DNA of 64,000 nt from contig NZ_CP090376.1 in NCBI RefSeq assembly GCF_022836875.1, positions 1,364,001-1,428,000 of the forward strand, read 5' to 3'. Under the pieces are notes generated by a model that made no database searches, had not been told where the DNA came from, and saw only the letters and a program-made list of their open reading frames with translations. A program made the translations under genes and the position numbers. This document shows positions 10,272 to 19,852 of the stretch, one piece after another (position 1 is the stretch's first letter; each line of letters starts with the position of its first letter). This DNA comes from Flavobacterium enshiense (GTDB taxonomy: Bacteria; Bacteroidota; Bacteroidia; Flavobacteriales; Flavobacteriaceae).

Positions 10272-10304
10272 AAAAAAACCGAAGCGTAAACTTCGGTTTT
10301 TAAA
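10272..10304 (-). terminator. Terminator of the M3 peptidase gene (bidirectional)
   Basis: 10-bp stem AAAACCGAAG / CTTCGGTTTT (10275-10284 and 10291-10300) with runs of A on the left and T on the right. On the minus strand it lies directly after the peptidase stop at 10321. Confidence 0.85.
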
Positions 10305-10320
10305 CTATTAAATCAGATTT

Positions 10321-12348
10321 TTAAATCAATCCGGCACGTTTTAACAAGGCTTCCGGTTTCGGTTCCTGTCCTCTGAATTTTTTATACAAGGTCATCGGAT
10401 GGTCGGTACCGCCTTTTGAAAGTACGTTGTCTTTGAATTTATCGGCGACTTCCTTATTGAAAATACCTTTTTCCTGAAAATAGGAAAACGCATCGGCATC
10501 CAATACTTCTGCCCATTTGTAGCTGTAATAACCAGATGAATATCCTCCCTGGAAAATATGCGAAAACGAAACACTCATGCAATTTACGGCGACATCAGGA
10601 TATAATGCAGTGTCTTCCATGGTTGCCTTTTCAAAAACTTTGACATCCTTTATATAGCTAGGATTTTTTCCGTGGAACGCCATGTCCAACAAGCCAAAAC
10701 TTAATTGACGAAGCGTTGCCATTCCTTCCAAAAAGCTCGCACTTTCCTTTATTTTATTTACAAATTCCTGCGGGATAATTTCGCCGGTTTCGTAGTGATG
10801 TGCAAATAAAGCTAATGCTTCAGGTTCATAACACCAGTTTTCCATTACCTGGCTCGGCAATTCCACAAAGTCCCAGTATACAGATGTCCCCGATAAACTC
10901 GGATAGGTAGTATCGGCCAGCATACCATGTAAAGCGTGTCCGAATTCGTGGAATAATGTGGTTACTTCATTGAAAGTTAACAACGACGGTTTGGTCTCGG
11001 TCGGTTTGGTGAAATTACAAACGATGGAAACATGAGGTCTTTCGTTAACACCTTCTTTTACATATTGTGGTTTGAATGAAGTCATCCAGGCGCCATTTCG
11101 TTTTCCTTTTCTCGGAAAGAAATCGGAGTAGAATATGGCAACCAAATCTCCTGAGGCGTCCGAAACTTCAAAAGTGTGTACATCTTCATGGTATTTGTCG
11201 ATGTCGAAAACTTCCGTAAAGGTCAATCCGAAAAGTTTGTTGGCAATGGTAAAGGCTCCGTTCTGAACGTTCTGTAATTTGAAATACGGTTTCAGTTTTT
11301 CATCGTCCAGATTGAATAATTCCTGTTTCAGTTTTTCCGAATAATAGGAACTGTCCCATTTTTCCAAATGATCGATGTTGTCAAGGTTTTTGGCAAAATC
11401 GGTCAGTTGTTTAAATTCTCTTTCGGCAGCCGGTTTTGCTTTGGAAAGCAAATCATTTAAAAATGAATTTACTTTTTCCGGATTTTGAGCCATGCGTTCT
11501 TCCAATACAAAATCGGCATGGGTTTTATAGCCTAATAAGTTGGCTCGTTCGTGGCGAAGATTGGCAATCTTTAAAACATTCTGCTGATTGTCGAATTCGT
11601 TGTTCTGGAATGCTTTTTTTCCGTAAGCGATCGCAAGTTTTTTACGAAGTTCCCTGTTTTCGGCATAGGTAACAAATGGTAAGTAGCTTGGAACATCCAA
11701 AGTGAAAATCCATCCTTCCTTTTCCTTGCTTTTTGCTAATGAACGAGCGGCTTCAACGGTGCCTTCCGGCAATCCTTTTAAATCGGCTTCGTTTGTAATA
11801 AGTAATTGATAGGCGTTGGTTTCTGCCAATACATTTTCACCAAAAGTTAGTTTCAATTTGGCCAGTTCCGTATCGATTTCACGCAAACGGGCTTTTTTGT
11901 CTTCTGCCAGCAGTGCTCCGTTTCTCGAGAAGTTTTTGTATTTTTTGTCTAAAAGCATAGCCTGCTCTGTGTTCAGGTTCAGGCTTTCTTTTTGCTGATA
12001 AACCGATTTGATGCGCTCGAATAAAGCAGTGTTTAAAGTAATGTCGTTGCTCAATTCGGTAAGCATCGGAGTAACTTCCTGTGCAATTTTCTGCATTTCG
12101 TCACTGGTTTCGGCAGAATTCAAATTGAAAAAAATACTGGTAATGCGATCCAATGTCTGACCGGAAAATTCCAATGCTTCGATGGTGTTTTCAAACGTAG
12201 GTTTATCCGCATTATTTACGATGTCATCTATTTCAGCACGCGTGAGTTGAATGCCTTTAGTGATAGCCGGAGCATAATCTTCGATTTTAATTTTCGAAAA
12301 AGGTGCAGTATTATGCTTGGTTAGGAATTTAGTTGTTAAAATCTTCAT
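10321..12348 (-). CDS. M3-family zinc metallopeptidase (peptidyl-dipeptidase / oligopeptidase A type)
   Basis: 675 residues, the usual length for the Dcp/oligopeptidase A branch of family M3. The zinc motif HEFGH is at residues 467-471, and the third ligand is expected to be Glu496 in DFVELPSQ. The long helical N-terminal half and the C-terminal SFSHIFQGGYSSGYYSY block are also typical. There is no signal peptide on the chosen start (MKILTTKFL), so it probably degrades short peptides in the cytoplasm, although some Bacteroidota relatives are exported. It has its own downstream terminator and stands apart from purE upstream. Whether it is a Dcp or an oligopeptidase cannot be told from sequence alone. 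Confidence 0.92.
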   Translation of the reverse strand: MKILTTKFLTKHNTAPFSKIKIEDYAPAITKGIQLTRAEIDDIVNNADKPTFENTIEALEFSGQTLDRITSIFFNLNSAETSDEMQKIAQEVTPMLTELSNDITLNTALFERIKSVYQQKESLNLNTEQAMLLDKKYKNFSRNGALLAEDKKARLREIDTELAKLKLTFGENVLAETNAYQLLITNEADLKGLPEGTVEAARSLAKSKEKEGWIFTLDVPSYLPFVTYAENRELRKKLAIAYGKKAFQNNEFDNQQNVLKIANLRHERANLLGYKTHADFVLEERMAQNPEKVNSFLNDLLSKAKPAAEREFKQLTDFAKNLDNIDHLEKWDSSYYSEKLKQELFNLDDEKLKPYFKLQNVQNGAFTIANKLFGLTFTEVFDIDKYHEDVHTFEVSDASGDLVAIFYSDFFPRKGKRNGAWMTSFKPQYVKEGVNERPHVSIVCNFTKPTETKPSLLTFNEVTTLFHEFGHALHGMLADTTYPSLSGTSVYWDFVELPSQVMENWCYEPEALALFAHHYETGEIIPQEFVNKIKESASFLEGMATLRQLSFGLLDMAFHGKNPSYIKDVKVFEKATMEDTALYPDVAVNCMSVSFSHIFQGGYSSGYYSYKWAEVLDADAFSYFQEKGIFNKEVADKFKDNVLSKGGTDHPMTLYKKFRGQEPKPEALLKRAGLI

Positions 12349-12484
12349 TTTTTATTTGCAGTTTATCGGTAAAATTTATATTTTTATCGAGTAAAATTGG
12401 AATCCGAATTTTAATATCCTTTTTGCTCCCAATAATAAGAACAATAAACACCGGCTAATTTTAACCCATTAGTCTGTGGACCCC

Positions 12485-12515
12485 GAAAAAAGTCCCAGCC
12501 ACAGGGGCTTTTTTC
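12485..12515 (-). terminator. Terminator of the purK-purE operon
   Basis: 12-bp stem GAAAAAAGTCCC / GGGGCTTTTTTC (one G-T pair), arms 12485-12496 and 12504-12515. On the minus strand it follows the purE stop at 12520 almost immediately and ends in a T run. Confidence 0.85.
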
Positions 12516-12519
12516 ACTT

Positions 12520-13005
12520 TTATTTGTTTAGGTTTTCCGCTGCGGTCAGCACAGCCTGTTTCAATCCTTCTTTATAGTCAATCATTTTATCCAATACGGC
12601 TTTGTCGTGACTTCCTATAATCTGTGCAGCCAAAATTCCGGCATTTTTGGCGCCGTTTAAAGCTACGGTAGCTACCGGAACACCGCCTGGCATTTGTAAA
12701 ATGGATAAAACACTGTCCCAACCATCAATGGAATTGCTTGATTTCACCGGTACTCCAATTACGGGAAGCGGCGACATTGATGCTACCATCCCTGGTAAAT
12801 GCGCGGCACCACCTGCACCGGCAATAATTACTGAAATACCTCTGGTATGTGCATTTTTGCTGAAATCGAACAGTTTTTCCGGCGTTCTGTGAGCGGAAAC
12901 AATGTCAACTTCGGTTTCAATGCCGAAATTTTTTAATATGTCGATGGCTTCCTGCATGACCGGCATGTCGGAAACACTTCCCATTACGATGGCTACTTTA
13001 CTCAT
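12520..13005 (-). CDS. purE: N5-carboxyaminoimidazole ribonucleotide mutase
   Basis: 161 residues, the length of class I PurE. It converts N5-CAIR to CAIR in purine synthesis. The GSVSD motif at 9-13 binds the substrate phosphate. SAHRTP at 37-42 supplies the catalytic His39, and GAGGAAHLPG (63-72) and the NGAKNAG block (117-123) complete the active site. It follows purK by 74 bases in the same direction and uses PurK's unstable N5-CAIR product, so the two make one operon under the promoter at 14310-14340. Confidence 0.96.
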   Translation of the reverse strand: MSKVAIVMGSVSDMPVMQEAIDILKNFGIETEVDIVSAHRTPEKLFDFSKNAHTRGISVIIAGAGGAAHLPGMVASMSPLPVIGVPVKSSNSIDGWDSVLSILQMPGGVPVATVALNGAKNAGILAAQIIGSHDKAVLDKMIDYKEGLKQAVLTAAENLNK

Positions 13006-13079
13006 TGTTGTGTGTTTGGTTATTTGGTTTCTGTAATCGCTATGAATCTACAATCTGCATTCTGCCGTATGAACACTGC

Positions 13080-14237
13080 TTACTGAACGCTGATTACTCT
13101 GATGCTGTTTTTAACTTCCTCTGCAATCTTTCTTGCTTCGGCCATGTTTTCGTTTACGATGGTAACGTGTCCCATTTTTCGGAACGGACGGGTTTCTCTT
13201 TTTCCGTAAATGTGAGGTGTTACACCATCAATAGCCATGATTTTTTCGATATTTTCATAAACTACCGGACCTGAAAAACCTTCGGCACCCACCAAGTTAA
13301 CCATGATTCCGGCTACTTTGCTGTCGGTGTTTCCTAAAGGTAAATTTAAAATAGAACGGATATGTTGCTCGAATTGCGAAGTGTAACTGGCTTCGATACT
13401 GTAATGACCTGAATTGTGAGGGCGCGGTGCCACTTCATTAACCAGGATTTGATCGTCTTCTGTTTGGAACATTTCTACGGCTAAAAGTCCGATGTGGTTA
13501 AAGGCTTCCGAAACTTTTAAAGCTATATTTCTTGCCTTGTCGGCTACTTTATCGTCAATTCTCGCCGGGCAGATTACGTATTCCACCTGATTGGCTTCGG
13601 GATGGAATTCCATTTCCACTACCGGATACGTTTTGATTTCGCCGGAAACATTTCGAGAAACTATTACGGCCAATTCATTTTTGAAAGGGACCATTTGTTC
13701 CGCTATGCATTCCACTTCTGGTAAATCTGTTAAATCCTGAGCGGAACGAACAATTTTCACGCCGTTTCCGTCATAACCAAATTCAGCACATTTCCACACA
13801 AACGGGAATGTTACTTCTTCCTTATCCAATGCATTTTTTAAACCGGTAAGGTCAGCAAAACGAATATGGAATGATGTAGGGATATTGTTTTCGGCATAAA
13901 AATCCTTTTGACGGCCTTTGTTTTGAATCATTCGTAAGGTTTTTGGTGATGGATACACCTTTTTTCCTTCTGCTTCCAAAGTGTCTAACGCATCCAGATT
14001 TACGTTTTCAATTTCGATGGTTAACACATCAACCGCTTTACCGAATTGATACACGGTGTCGTAGTCCATTAAACTGCCTTTGAAAAACTTAGTCGCGCCG
14101 AATTGACAAGGAGCCTCGTCGCTCGGATCTAAAACGTATGTCTGAATATCGAATTTTCTGGTTTCGGCAAGAAGCATTTTTCCTAATTGTCCGCCGCCAA
14201 GAATACCTAATTTAAAATCGGATGAGAAATAATTCAT
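13080..14237 (-). CDS. purK: 5-(carboxyamino)imidazole ribonucleotide synthase
   Basis: 385 residues, ATP-grasp fold. PurK couples ATP hydrolysis to bicarbonate fixation onto AIR, giving N5-CAIR for PurE. The N-terminal GILGGGQLGKML (11-22) is the family signature; the ATP-grasp core includes KCAEFGYDGNG, and the Mg-binding NEVAPRPHNSGH is at 267-278. ATG 14237 gives the usual short N-terminus. First gene of purK-purE; an exact flavobacterial promoter lies about 70 bases upstream. Confidence 0.96.
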   Translation of the reverse strand: MNYFSSDFKLGILGGGQLGKMLLAETRKFDIQTYVLDPSDEAPCQFGATKFFKGSLMDYDTVYQFGKAVDVLTIEIENVNLDALDTLEAEGKKVYPSPKTLRMIQNKGRQKDFYAENNIPTSFHIRFADLTGLKNALDKEEVTFPFVWKCAEFGYDGNGVKIVRSAQDLTDLPEVECIAEQMVPFKNELAVIVSRNVSGEIKTYPVVEMEFHPEANQVEYVICPARIDDKVADKARNIALKVSEAFNHIGLLAVEMFQTEDDQILVNEVAPRPHNSGHYSIEASYTSQFEQHIRSILNLPLGNTDSKVAGIMVNLVGAEGFSGPVVYENIEKIMAIDGVTPHIYGKRETRPFRKMGHVTIVNENMAEARKIAEEVKNSIRVISVQ

Positions 14238-14309
14238 TCGTTGTAGTTATTGTTTTTTAATGGTTTCATGCAATCGCTTCGCTCGTACCATTGTGTTGTT
14301 GTTTGTGTG

Positions 14310-14340
14310 CAAAGATACTTACTCCATTGATAATTAACAA
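14310..14340 (-). promoter_or_regulatory. Promoter of purK-purE
   Basis: Read on the minus strand: TTG (14340-14338), 20-base spacer, TATCTTTG (14317-14310). This matches the flavobacterial consensus TTG-N17-23-TAnnTTTG exactly. Transcription should start near 14303, giving a leader of about 65 bases. Confidence 0.8.
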
Positions 14341-14513
14341 TCGATGATACTAATTTAAATATTTGACATGTTTTTGGGGATTTTTTGATTAGTAAGAAGT
14401 GAAAAAAAGAAGTTTCATGGGGTTAAATTTTGGAGAAGACCGTTTAAAACGGTTTTTCATCTATTATTATGAAAAATCACTTGAAACTGTGAATGTTCTT
14501 TTTATTAATAAAT
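14341..14513. other. Divergent intergenic region with an orphan hairpin
   Basis: Between purK (minus) and the next plus-strand gene. It holds a compact stem ACCGTT-TAA-AACGGT (around 14439-14453) followed by five T, like a small terminator, though no plus-strand gene ends here. No ORF of interest was seen. Confidence 0.5.
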
Positions 14514-14521
14514 TAAATTTG
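14514..14521 (+). promoter_or_regulatory. Candidate -7 element for the propeller protein
   Basis: TAAATTTG, an exact match to the flavobacterial -7 consensus, 21 bases before the ATG at 14543. The nearest upstream TTG (14481-14483) is 30 bases away, too far for a standard -33 element. Confidence 0.5.
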
Positions 14522-14542
14522 TGAAAATGTAAATCTCACATT

Positions 14543-17500
14543 ATGAAAAAGTTATACTGTTTTTTTTGGTTTTTTCTGATGGGGGTTCAGTTTGTTGTAC
14601 ACGCTCAGGATGACCCTGCGTTTGAATGGGCTTTTAATACGACAGGTACTCCGATAAGTGGTGGGGAATCAAATGGTAAGGAAATTGCTGTTGATGATTT
14701 TGGGAAAGTATTTGTTTTGGGATATTTTGAAAGCACAGCCGATTTTGATTTCAGTGGAAATGCATACAGCCTGACTTCCGGAAGCGGGAGTCTTTTTTTG
14801 GCAAAATATGAAAGCAATGGAACTTTGATTTGGGCAAAAAAAATTGCCGGAACAAGCTTTCCAATAAATGCAATTCCAGATAGTGATCAATCCTTTAATT
14901 TGGCTTTGGACAGTAATGGAGATCTTATTCTCAGCGGCACTTTCTTTGGTACCGTCGATTTTGATCCGGGACCTGCTGTGGTAACCGTTTCACCAAATGG
15001 ATCATCGGATGTTTTTATATCAAAATTCGATTCAAACGGAAATTTTGTTTGGGTTAAAAACATGGGCGGGGCTGGTTCTTCGCATGTGAGAATACAGTCC
15101 CTCTTTTTGGATACCAATAATAACATATACCTCGGAGGTGTTTTTGATTCTCAGGCAGATTTTAATCCCGGACCTGGCGTAAATGTATTGAACGCCATAC
15201 AGGGGTTGGATGGTTTTTTTGCCCGATATGACAGCAATGGGAATTATGTGTGGGCAAAATCTATTGCGGGTAATGGAGGGAATGATTATATAAATTCCGT
15301 AGCAGTAGATTCCGGAGGGAATGTGTTTATAACAGGTGATTTTGAAGGAAGTTGCGATTTTAATCCCGATGCTGCTATTAATTCACTAACTTCTATTGGC
15401 GGTAGAGATACTTTTATTGCGAAATACAGTGGTTCAGGGAGTTATTTGTGGGTAAAGCAAATAGGAGGGATTAATAGTGAAAAAGGAAATGTGCTGAAAT
15501 TAGATCCGCTCGGAAATATTTATGCATCAGGAAGGTTTTTTGATAAAGTCGATTTTGATCCCGGTCCAGGTGTACATATGCATGCTGCGGCCGGTTCGGG
15601 GGATATCTTTATTGCAAAGTATACATCTTCCGGTGCTTACCTGTGGAGTAAATCGATTGGCGGAACCGGCTATGAAGAGGCTTTTTCCCTTCTCTTGGAC
15701 AATAATAATGCTATTTATATCACGGGATGGTTTTTTGGGACTTCTGATTTCGATCCGGGGTCAGGAACTTCGAATTTAACTTCGAACGGATACAATGATG
15801 TTTTTTGGGCAAAGTACGACATCACAGGGAACTATATATGGAGCAAATCATTGGGAGGGCAGAATCCTTCGCCGGATGAACATACAGAAGGGATTTTAGA
15901 AAAGGGATTTTCTCTTGCCTCGGGTAGTAACGGGCAGGTGTATCTCACAGGGGTATTTTATGGAACTGCTGATTTTGATCCTGGTTTCGGAACAGTAAAT
16001 ATATCATCTCCTGTGCCGTATTCCAATGCCTTTTGGATGCGGTTTGATACTTTAGGAAATTATCTTAATGCGGTTACAATTGGAGGTTATGGTAGAACAG
16101 ATACAAGTCAGATAGGGGTTTGTGTGGAACATGGAAGTAACGGAGATGTTTATTCTGCGGGATATTTTCGCGGTTCCGCAGATTTTGATTTGGGGCCAAA
16201 TCAGAGTTTTTTAAATTCACCGTCCTCATTTAATACATTTATAGCAAAATATAATAATGCCGGAGGGTATGTATGGGCAAAGAGTATAGGAGGTCAGGGA
16301 CTGGCTTTTCTTTCTATTATGCTTTTGGATCAAGACGATAATATTTATGTGGCGGGTAGTCTTTCAGGAGAAATTGATTTTGATCCAGGTCCCGGAATTG
16401 CAATTCTAAACGGGAATGAGGGTAGTGAAATAACTTCAAAACTTTTTCTGGCAAAATATGATTCTAATGGAAATTATATTTGGGCAAAGGCTATCGGGTC
16501 AAGCGGAGCATTCAATTCGATTGCTTTGGATTCTCACAGGAATATTTTGGTATCCGGATATTTTATCGGGACAGGCGATTTTGATCCCGATACTGGAATA
16601 GCCAACCTGACATCTAATGGCTATTCTGATGCATTCATTGCCAAATATGATATAAATGGCCATTATATTTGGGCGAAGCGTATCGATAATAGTGATCAGA
16701 TGACAACGAATTCCGTGGTATGTGATAATGATGGTAATTTTTATTGTACCGGTTATTTTAACGGGACAACCGATTTTGATCCGGGAATTCCAGCAGTAAT
16801 TTATGATACAAACAATCAATTCTATAATGTATTTGTTGTAAAATACAATTCGAACGGTGATTTTGTATGGGTAAAAGTGCCTGAAGGCGGAGGGTTTGGT
16901 GCGGGAAGATCTATTGCAATCGATCCAACGGGCAATTTGATTGTTGCCGGTACATTCGGTGGTGGTAGTATTGATTTAAATCCGGGTGGAAACAATGGCA
17001 CTCTGAACGGACAGGGAACTGCAAACATGTATTTTGCAAAGTATGCAAGCAATGGTAATTTTATTTTTGGAAAAGGAATTAGCGGTCTGTCTGATTTTGC
17101 AAATGTAAATGCAGTTAAAACAGATTCATTGGGGAATATTTACCTGACCGGATATTATTCGGATGCAACTGATTTTAATCCGGATGCTCAAAATCAGGCT
17201 GTTTTGATTCCATCGACTTCTACCAGTGATGCTTTTTTTGCTAAGTATGATGGAAACGGTAATTATCTCTGGGTCAAATCCATCGGTGGTGATGGGAATG
17301 ATTATGGCTTGTCGCTTTCGGTAAAGAAAAATAAATTGCTTCTTACCGGGAATTTTTCAGGTGAAGGGGATTTTGATGCCACTGGGGGTATTACTACGCT
17401 TAATTGCCTGAATAACGATAATATGTTTTTGGCGAAATACAGTTTGTGCGGAAATCTGAATAACACAATCGCTGTGGCTGGCAATACGCTGACCGCAAAC

Positions 17501-17920
17501 GCAGTCGCTGATGCTTACCAGTGGATTGACTGTAATAATGGCGGCACTTTTGTTAATGGGGCAACTAATCAGTCGTTCAGTCCTCTTGTTGCAGGAAATT
17601 ATGCCGTGATTATTACCGATAATGATTGCCAGGTCGTCTCGACGTGTCATTCGGTTTTAGGTGTCGATAATCCGGGCAGTTTGAATGGACTGGTGCTTTA
17701 TCCAAACCCTACAAATGGGGATTTTAAAATTCAGTTTCCTCATGCGTTTTCTGAAATCACTTCGAAAATCACTAACATATTGGGTGAGACCATTTCTGTC
17801 AATCGTTTTTCTGGTGAGCAACAAGTTTCTTTAAGTTTGTCGCAAGTTTCCGAAGGATTATACTTTGTGGAAATTGATTATGATGGTTACAGACAGGATT
17901 TCAAAGTGCTTAAGAAATAG
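14543..17920 (+). CDS. T9SS-secreted beta-propeller (SBBP-type repeat) protein
   Basis: 1,125 residues. Signal peptide 1-22 (MKKLYCFFWFF..., cut after HAQ). The body is a long series of ~50-65-residue units with a shared pattern: G.FDPG, D.FIAKYD, GNYIWAKSIGG and DS.GNIY.TG. This matches SBBP-type beta-propeller repeats; the number of repeats suggests two or more propellers in a row. A small Cys-containing domain (C...CNNGG..., about 990-1045) follows, then a type A T9SS sorting domain (LYPNPTNGDF, EGLYFVEID, KVLKK). Expected to be surface-attached or released. No catalytic residues recognised; a binding or structural role is likely. It is flanked by minus-strand genes on both sides, so it is probably transcribed alone. 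Confidence 0.82.
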   Translation: MKKLYCFFWFFLMGVQFVVHAQDDPAFEWAFNTTGTPISGGESNGKEIAVDDFGKVFVLGYFESTADFDFSGNAYSLTSGSGSLFLAKYESNGTLIWAKKIAGTSFPINAIPDSDQSFNLALDSNGDLILSGTFFGTVDFDPGPAVVTVSPNGSSDVFISKFDSNGNFVWVKNMGGAGSSHVRIQSLFLDTNNNIYLGGVFDSQADFNPGPGVNVLNAIQGLDGFFARYDSNGNYVWAKSIAGNGGNDYINSVAVDSGGNVFITGDFEGSCDFNPDAAINSLTSIGGRDTFIAKYSGSGSYLWVKQIGGINSEKGNVLKLDPLGNIYASGRFFDKVDFDPGPGVHMHAAAGSGDIFIAKYTSSGAYLWSKSIGGTGYEEAFSLLLDNNNAIYITGWFFGTSDFDPGSGTSNLTSNGYNDVFWAKYDITGNYIWSKSLGGQNPSPDEHTEGILEKGFSLASGSNGQVYLTGVFYGTADFDPGFGTVNISSPVPYSNAFWMRFDTLGNYLNAVTIGGYGRTDTSQIGVCVEHGSNGDVYSAGYFRGSADFDLGPNQSFLNSPSSFNTFIAKYNNAGGYVWAKSIGGQGLAFLSIMLLDQDDNIYVAGSLSGEIDFDPGPGIAILNGNEGSEITSKLFLAKYDSNGNYIWAKAIGSSGAFNSIALDSHRNILVSGYFIGTGDFDPDTGIANLTSNGYSDAFIAKYDINGHYIWAKRIDNSDQMTTNSVVCDNDGNFYCTGYFNGTTDFDPGIPAVIYDTNNQFYNVFVVKYNSNGDFVWVKVPEGGGFGAGRSIAIDPTGNLIVAGTFGGGSIDLNPGGNNGTLNGQGTANMYFAKYASNGNFIFGKGISGLSDFANVNAVKTDSLGNIYLTGYYSDATDFNPDAQNQAVLIPSTSTSDAFFAKYDGNGNYLWVKSIGGDGNDYGLSLSVKKNKLLLTGNFSGEGDFDATGGITTLNCLNNDNMFLAKYSLCGNLNNTIAVAGNTLTANAVADAYQWIDCNNGGTFVNGATNQSFSPLVAGNYAVIITDNDCQVVSTCHSVLGVDNPGSLNGLVLYPNPTNGDFKIQFPHAFSEITSKITNILGETISVNRFSGEQQVSLSLSQVSEGLYFVEIDYDGYRQDFKVLKK

Positions 17921-17957
17921 CATCCCCGCTTTTTTGTGATGGGTTCAAGATCTGTTA

Positions 17958-18491
17958 TTATTTAATTTTTCCTAAAACTTCCCGTGCGGCTGCTTTGTAT
18001 CCTGCTGATTGCTGCGCATAATCCCTATCAAGAATTTCCTTTAATTCCTCATTGATCCAAAGTTCTTTTTTGCCGAAATGAACCAGTGTTTTCATCGCAT
18101 ATACTTTACAGGCAACCCGTTCGTCACGGATAAGCCAGTCCAGGCATATTTCGATGAGTTTTTCTTTCTGAAATTCCGTAAGCTTTATATTTTTTGAAGT
18201 TCCCAGAAAAAAAGCTACACGCGATATTCCTCTTATAGCAGAATCGTTTTTGTAAGCTGAAATGATTTCACAGATGCTGTCGATGTAGGGCAGAAGCATT
18301 CCGGTTTTTACTTCGGCAATCATTTCGATAATCCAAACCGCCTTGTGGTGGTTTTTGTTGTTGAGGTCAGTGCCGAATGCAATCAGATCTTTCAGATGTC
18401 CCGGATGATCAAAAATGAAATCCCGAAGCCCTTTTCGGCAATCGGTGCCGGCGTTGCTTTTTTCTAATCGACTGAATAAAATCTCCTTCAT
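17958..18491 (-). CDS. Small helical-repeat (HEAT/ARM-like) protein of unknown function
   Basis: 177 residues with no signal peptide or membrane segment. The sequence is almost wholly amphipathic helices, with a HEAT-like pattern in RVACKVYAMKTLVHFGK and the surrounding segments. It has no catalytic motif. Some relatives in public genomes have carried the name adenylosuccinate lyase, but the length (177 against about 450) and the absence of the lyase signature loop argue against this. Convergent with the propeller gene (37-base gap) and divergent from hpt. Probably a cytosolic scaffold or adaptor. Confidence 0.7.
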   Translation of the reverse strand: MKEILFSRLEKSNAGTDCRKGLRDFIFDHPGHLKDLIAFGTDLNNKNHHKAVWIIEMIAEVKTGMLLPYIDSICEIISAYKNDSAIRGISRVAFFLGTSKNIKLTEFQKEKLIEICLDWLIRDERVACKVYAMKTLVHFGKKELWINEELKEILDRDYAQQSAGYKAAAREVLGKIK

Positions 18492-18639
18492 TTTACAAAT
18501 GAATGCTTATGGTAGTGCTAATGTAAGTGAATTTGACAGAATGACAAATTTCAGGTATTGAGAGGGATGAGTTTTTCGGCTAAAAAGGGTTAACTCGTAA
18601 ATCATAACTTATAATACGCAACTCATACCTAAAAATAAT

Positions 18640-18647
18640 TATCTTTG
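18640..18647 (+). promoter_or_regulatory. -7 element of the hpt-adk transcript
   Basis: TATCTTTG followed by CA, an exact match to TAnnTTTG. It lies 23 bases before the hpt start. No TTG was found at -33. Confidence 0.6.
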
Positions 18648-18669
18648 CAAATTATTCCCTGATGTAAAA

Positions 18670-19200
18670 ATGGAAATTCAACTTCACGACAAACGATTTG
18701 TTCCTTATATTTCTGCTGCAGAACTGGATTGGGCAATCGAACGCATGGCCAAACAGGTTGCGGCTGAATTAAATGGAGAAATCCCTGTTTTTATTGGTGT
18801 TCTGAACGGTTCGTTTATGGTGGTTTCGGATTTTATGAAGCATTATAAGAGGCCGTGCGAAGTCAGTTTTGTCAAAATGGCATCGTATGACGGAATGGAA
18901 ACGACCAATGATGTGAAACAACTTATTGGGTTGAATCAGGACTTGTCTGGCAGAACGGTAGTTGTTATAGAAGATATCGTGGATACCGGAAATACTATCG
19001 AAGAGTTGTATAATCAGTTTGCGGATAAAAACCTTAAGCAATTAAAATTTGCTACTTTGTTTTTGAAGCCGGAAGCTTACAAAAAAGACATAAAAATTGA
19101 TTATATTGGTATCGAAATCGAGGATAAATTTATCGTAGGCTTCGGACTGGACTATGACGGTTTGGGAAGAAATCTTCCGGAAGTCTATCAGCTTAAGTGA
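18670..19200 (+). CDS. hpt: Hypoxanthine phosphoribosyltransferase
   Basis: 176 residues, standard length. It salvages hypoxanthine (and usually guanine) to IMP/GMP using PRPP in the cytoplasm. The PRPP-binding motif VVVIEDIVDTGNT is at 97-109, with the acidic pair Glu101-Asp102; GVLNGSFM (43-50) is the pyrophosphate loop, and the nucleobase region FIVGFGLDYDG is near the C-terminus. It leads a run of plus-strand genes with adk 65 bases downstream, both serving purine nucleotide balance. Confidence 0.95.
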   Translation: MEIQLHDKRFVPYISAAELDWAIERMAKQVAAELNGEIPVFIGVLNGSFMVVSDFMKHYKRPCEVSFVKMASYDGMETTNDVKQLIGLNQDLSGRTVVVIEDIVDTGNTIEELYNQFADKNLKQLKFATLFLKPEAYKKDIKIDYIGIEIEDKFIVGFGLDYDGLGRNLPEVYQLK

Positions 19201-19265
19201 TGAAAAGATTTGATTTTAAATAAAGAATAATAAAACAACATAACTACAAATTACAATTTTTTAAA

Positions 19266-19838
19266 ATGATCAACATTGTTTTGTTCGGTAAACCGGGCGC
19301 AGGAAAAGGAACACAAGCAGAATTTTTAAAAGAAAAATACAATTTAATCCATCTTTCTACAGGTGATATTTTTCGTTTCAACATGAAAAACGACACTGCT
19401 TTAGGGAAAGAGGCTAAAGGTTATATCGATAACGGAGAATTGGTTCCGGATACTGTAACCATTAAAATGCTACAGGATGAAGTAGAGAAAAATATGGATT
19501 CCAAAGGGTTTCTTTTTGATGGTTTTCCGAGAACAATTCCGCAAGCCAATGCTTTAGACGAGTTTTTAAAAACCAAAAACTGGGAAGTAACAGCAACTAT
19601 AGCGCTTGAAGCGGATGATAATGTTTTGGTGGAGCGTATTTTAGAAAGAGGAAAAACTTCCGGAAGAGCAGACGATCAGGATGCCGAAAAAATCCGTAAC
19701 CGTTATGAGGAATACAATGAAAAAACTGCTCCGTTAATGGATTTTTACAGAGCACAGGATAAATTTCATGCCGTAAATGGTATTGGTTCTATTGAAGAAA
19801 TTACAGAGCGACTAAGCGCTGTGATAGACACGTTGTAA
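19266..19838 (+). CDS. adk: Adenylate kinase
   Basis: 190 residues, the short-LID form without a zinc site. It catalyses 2 ADP = ATP + AMP. P-loop GKPGAGKGT at 8-16, AMP-binding region HLSTGDIFR, the signature FDGFPRT, and the LID arginines in ERGKTSGRADD. In many bacteria adk lies in the spc ribosomal operon after secY; here it is paired with hpt instead. Confidence 0.97.
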   Translation: MINIVLFGKPGAGKGTQAEFLKEKYNLIHLSTGDIFRFNMKNDTALGKEAKGYIDNGELVPDTVTIKMLQDEVEKNMDSKGFLFDGFPRTIPQANALDEFLKTKNWEVTATIALEADDNVLVERILERGKTSGRADDQDAEKIRNRYEEYNEKTAPLMDFYRAQDKFHAVNGIGSIEEITERLSAVIDTL

Positions 19839-19852
19839 CCTAAAAAACAAAC

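Noticed and set aside
17958..18491. Adenylosuccinate lyase
   Set aside because: The protein is 177 residues, lacks the lyase signature loop and catalytic His/Ser, and looks like a helical-repeat protein.
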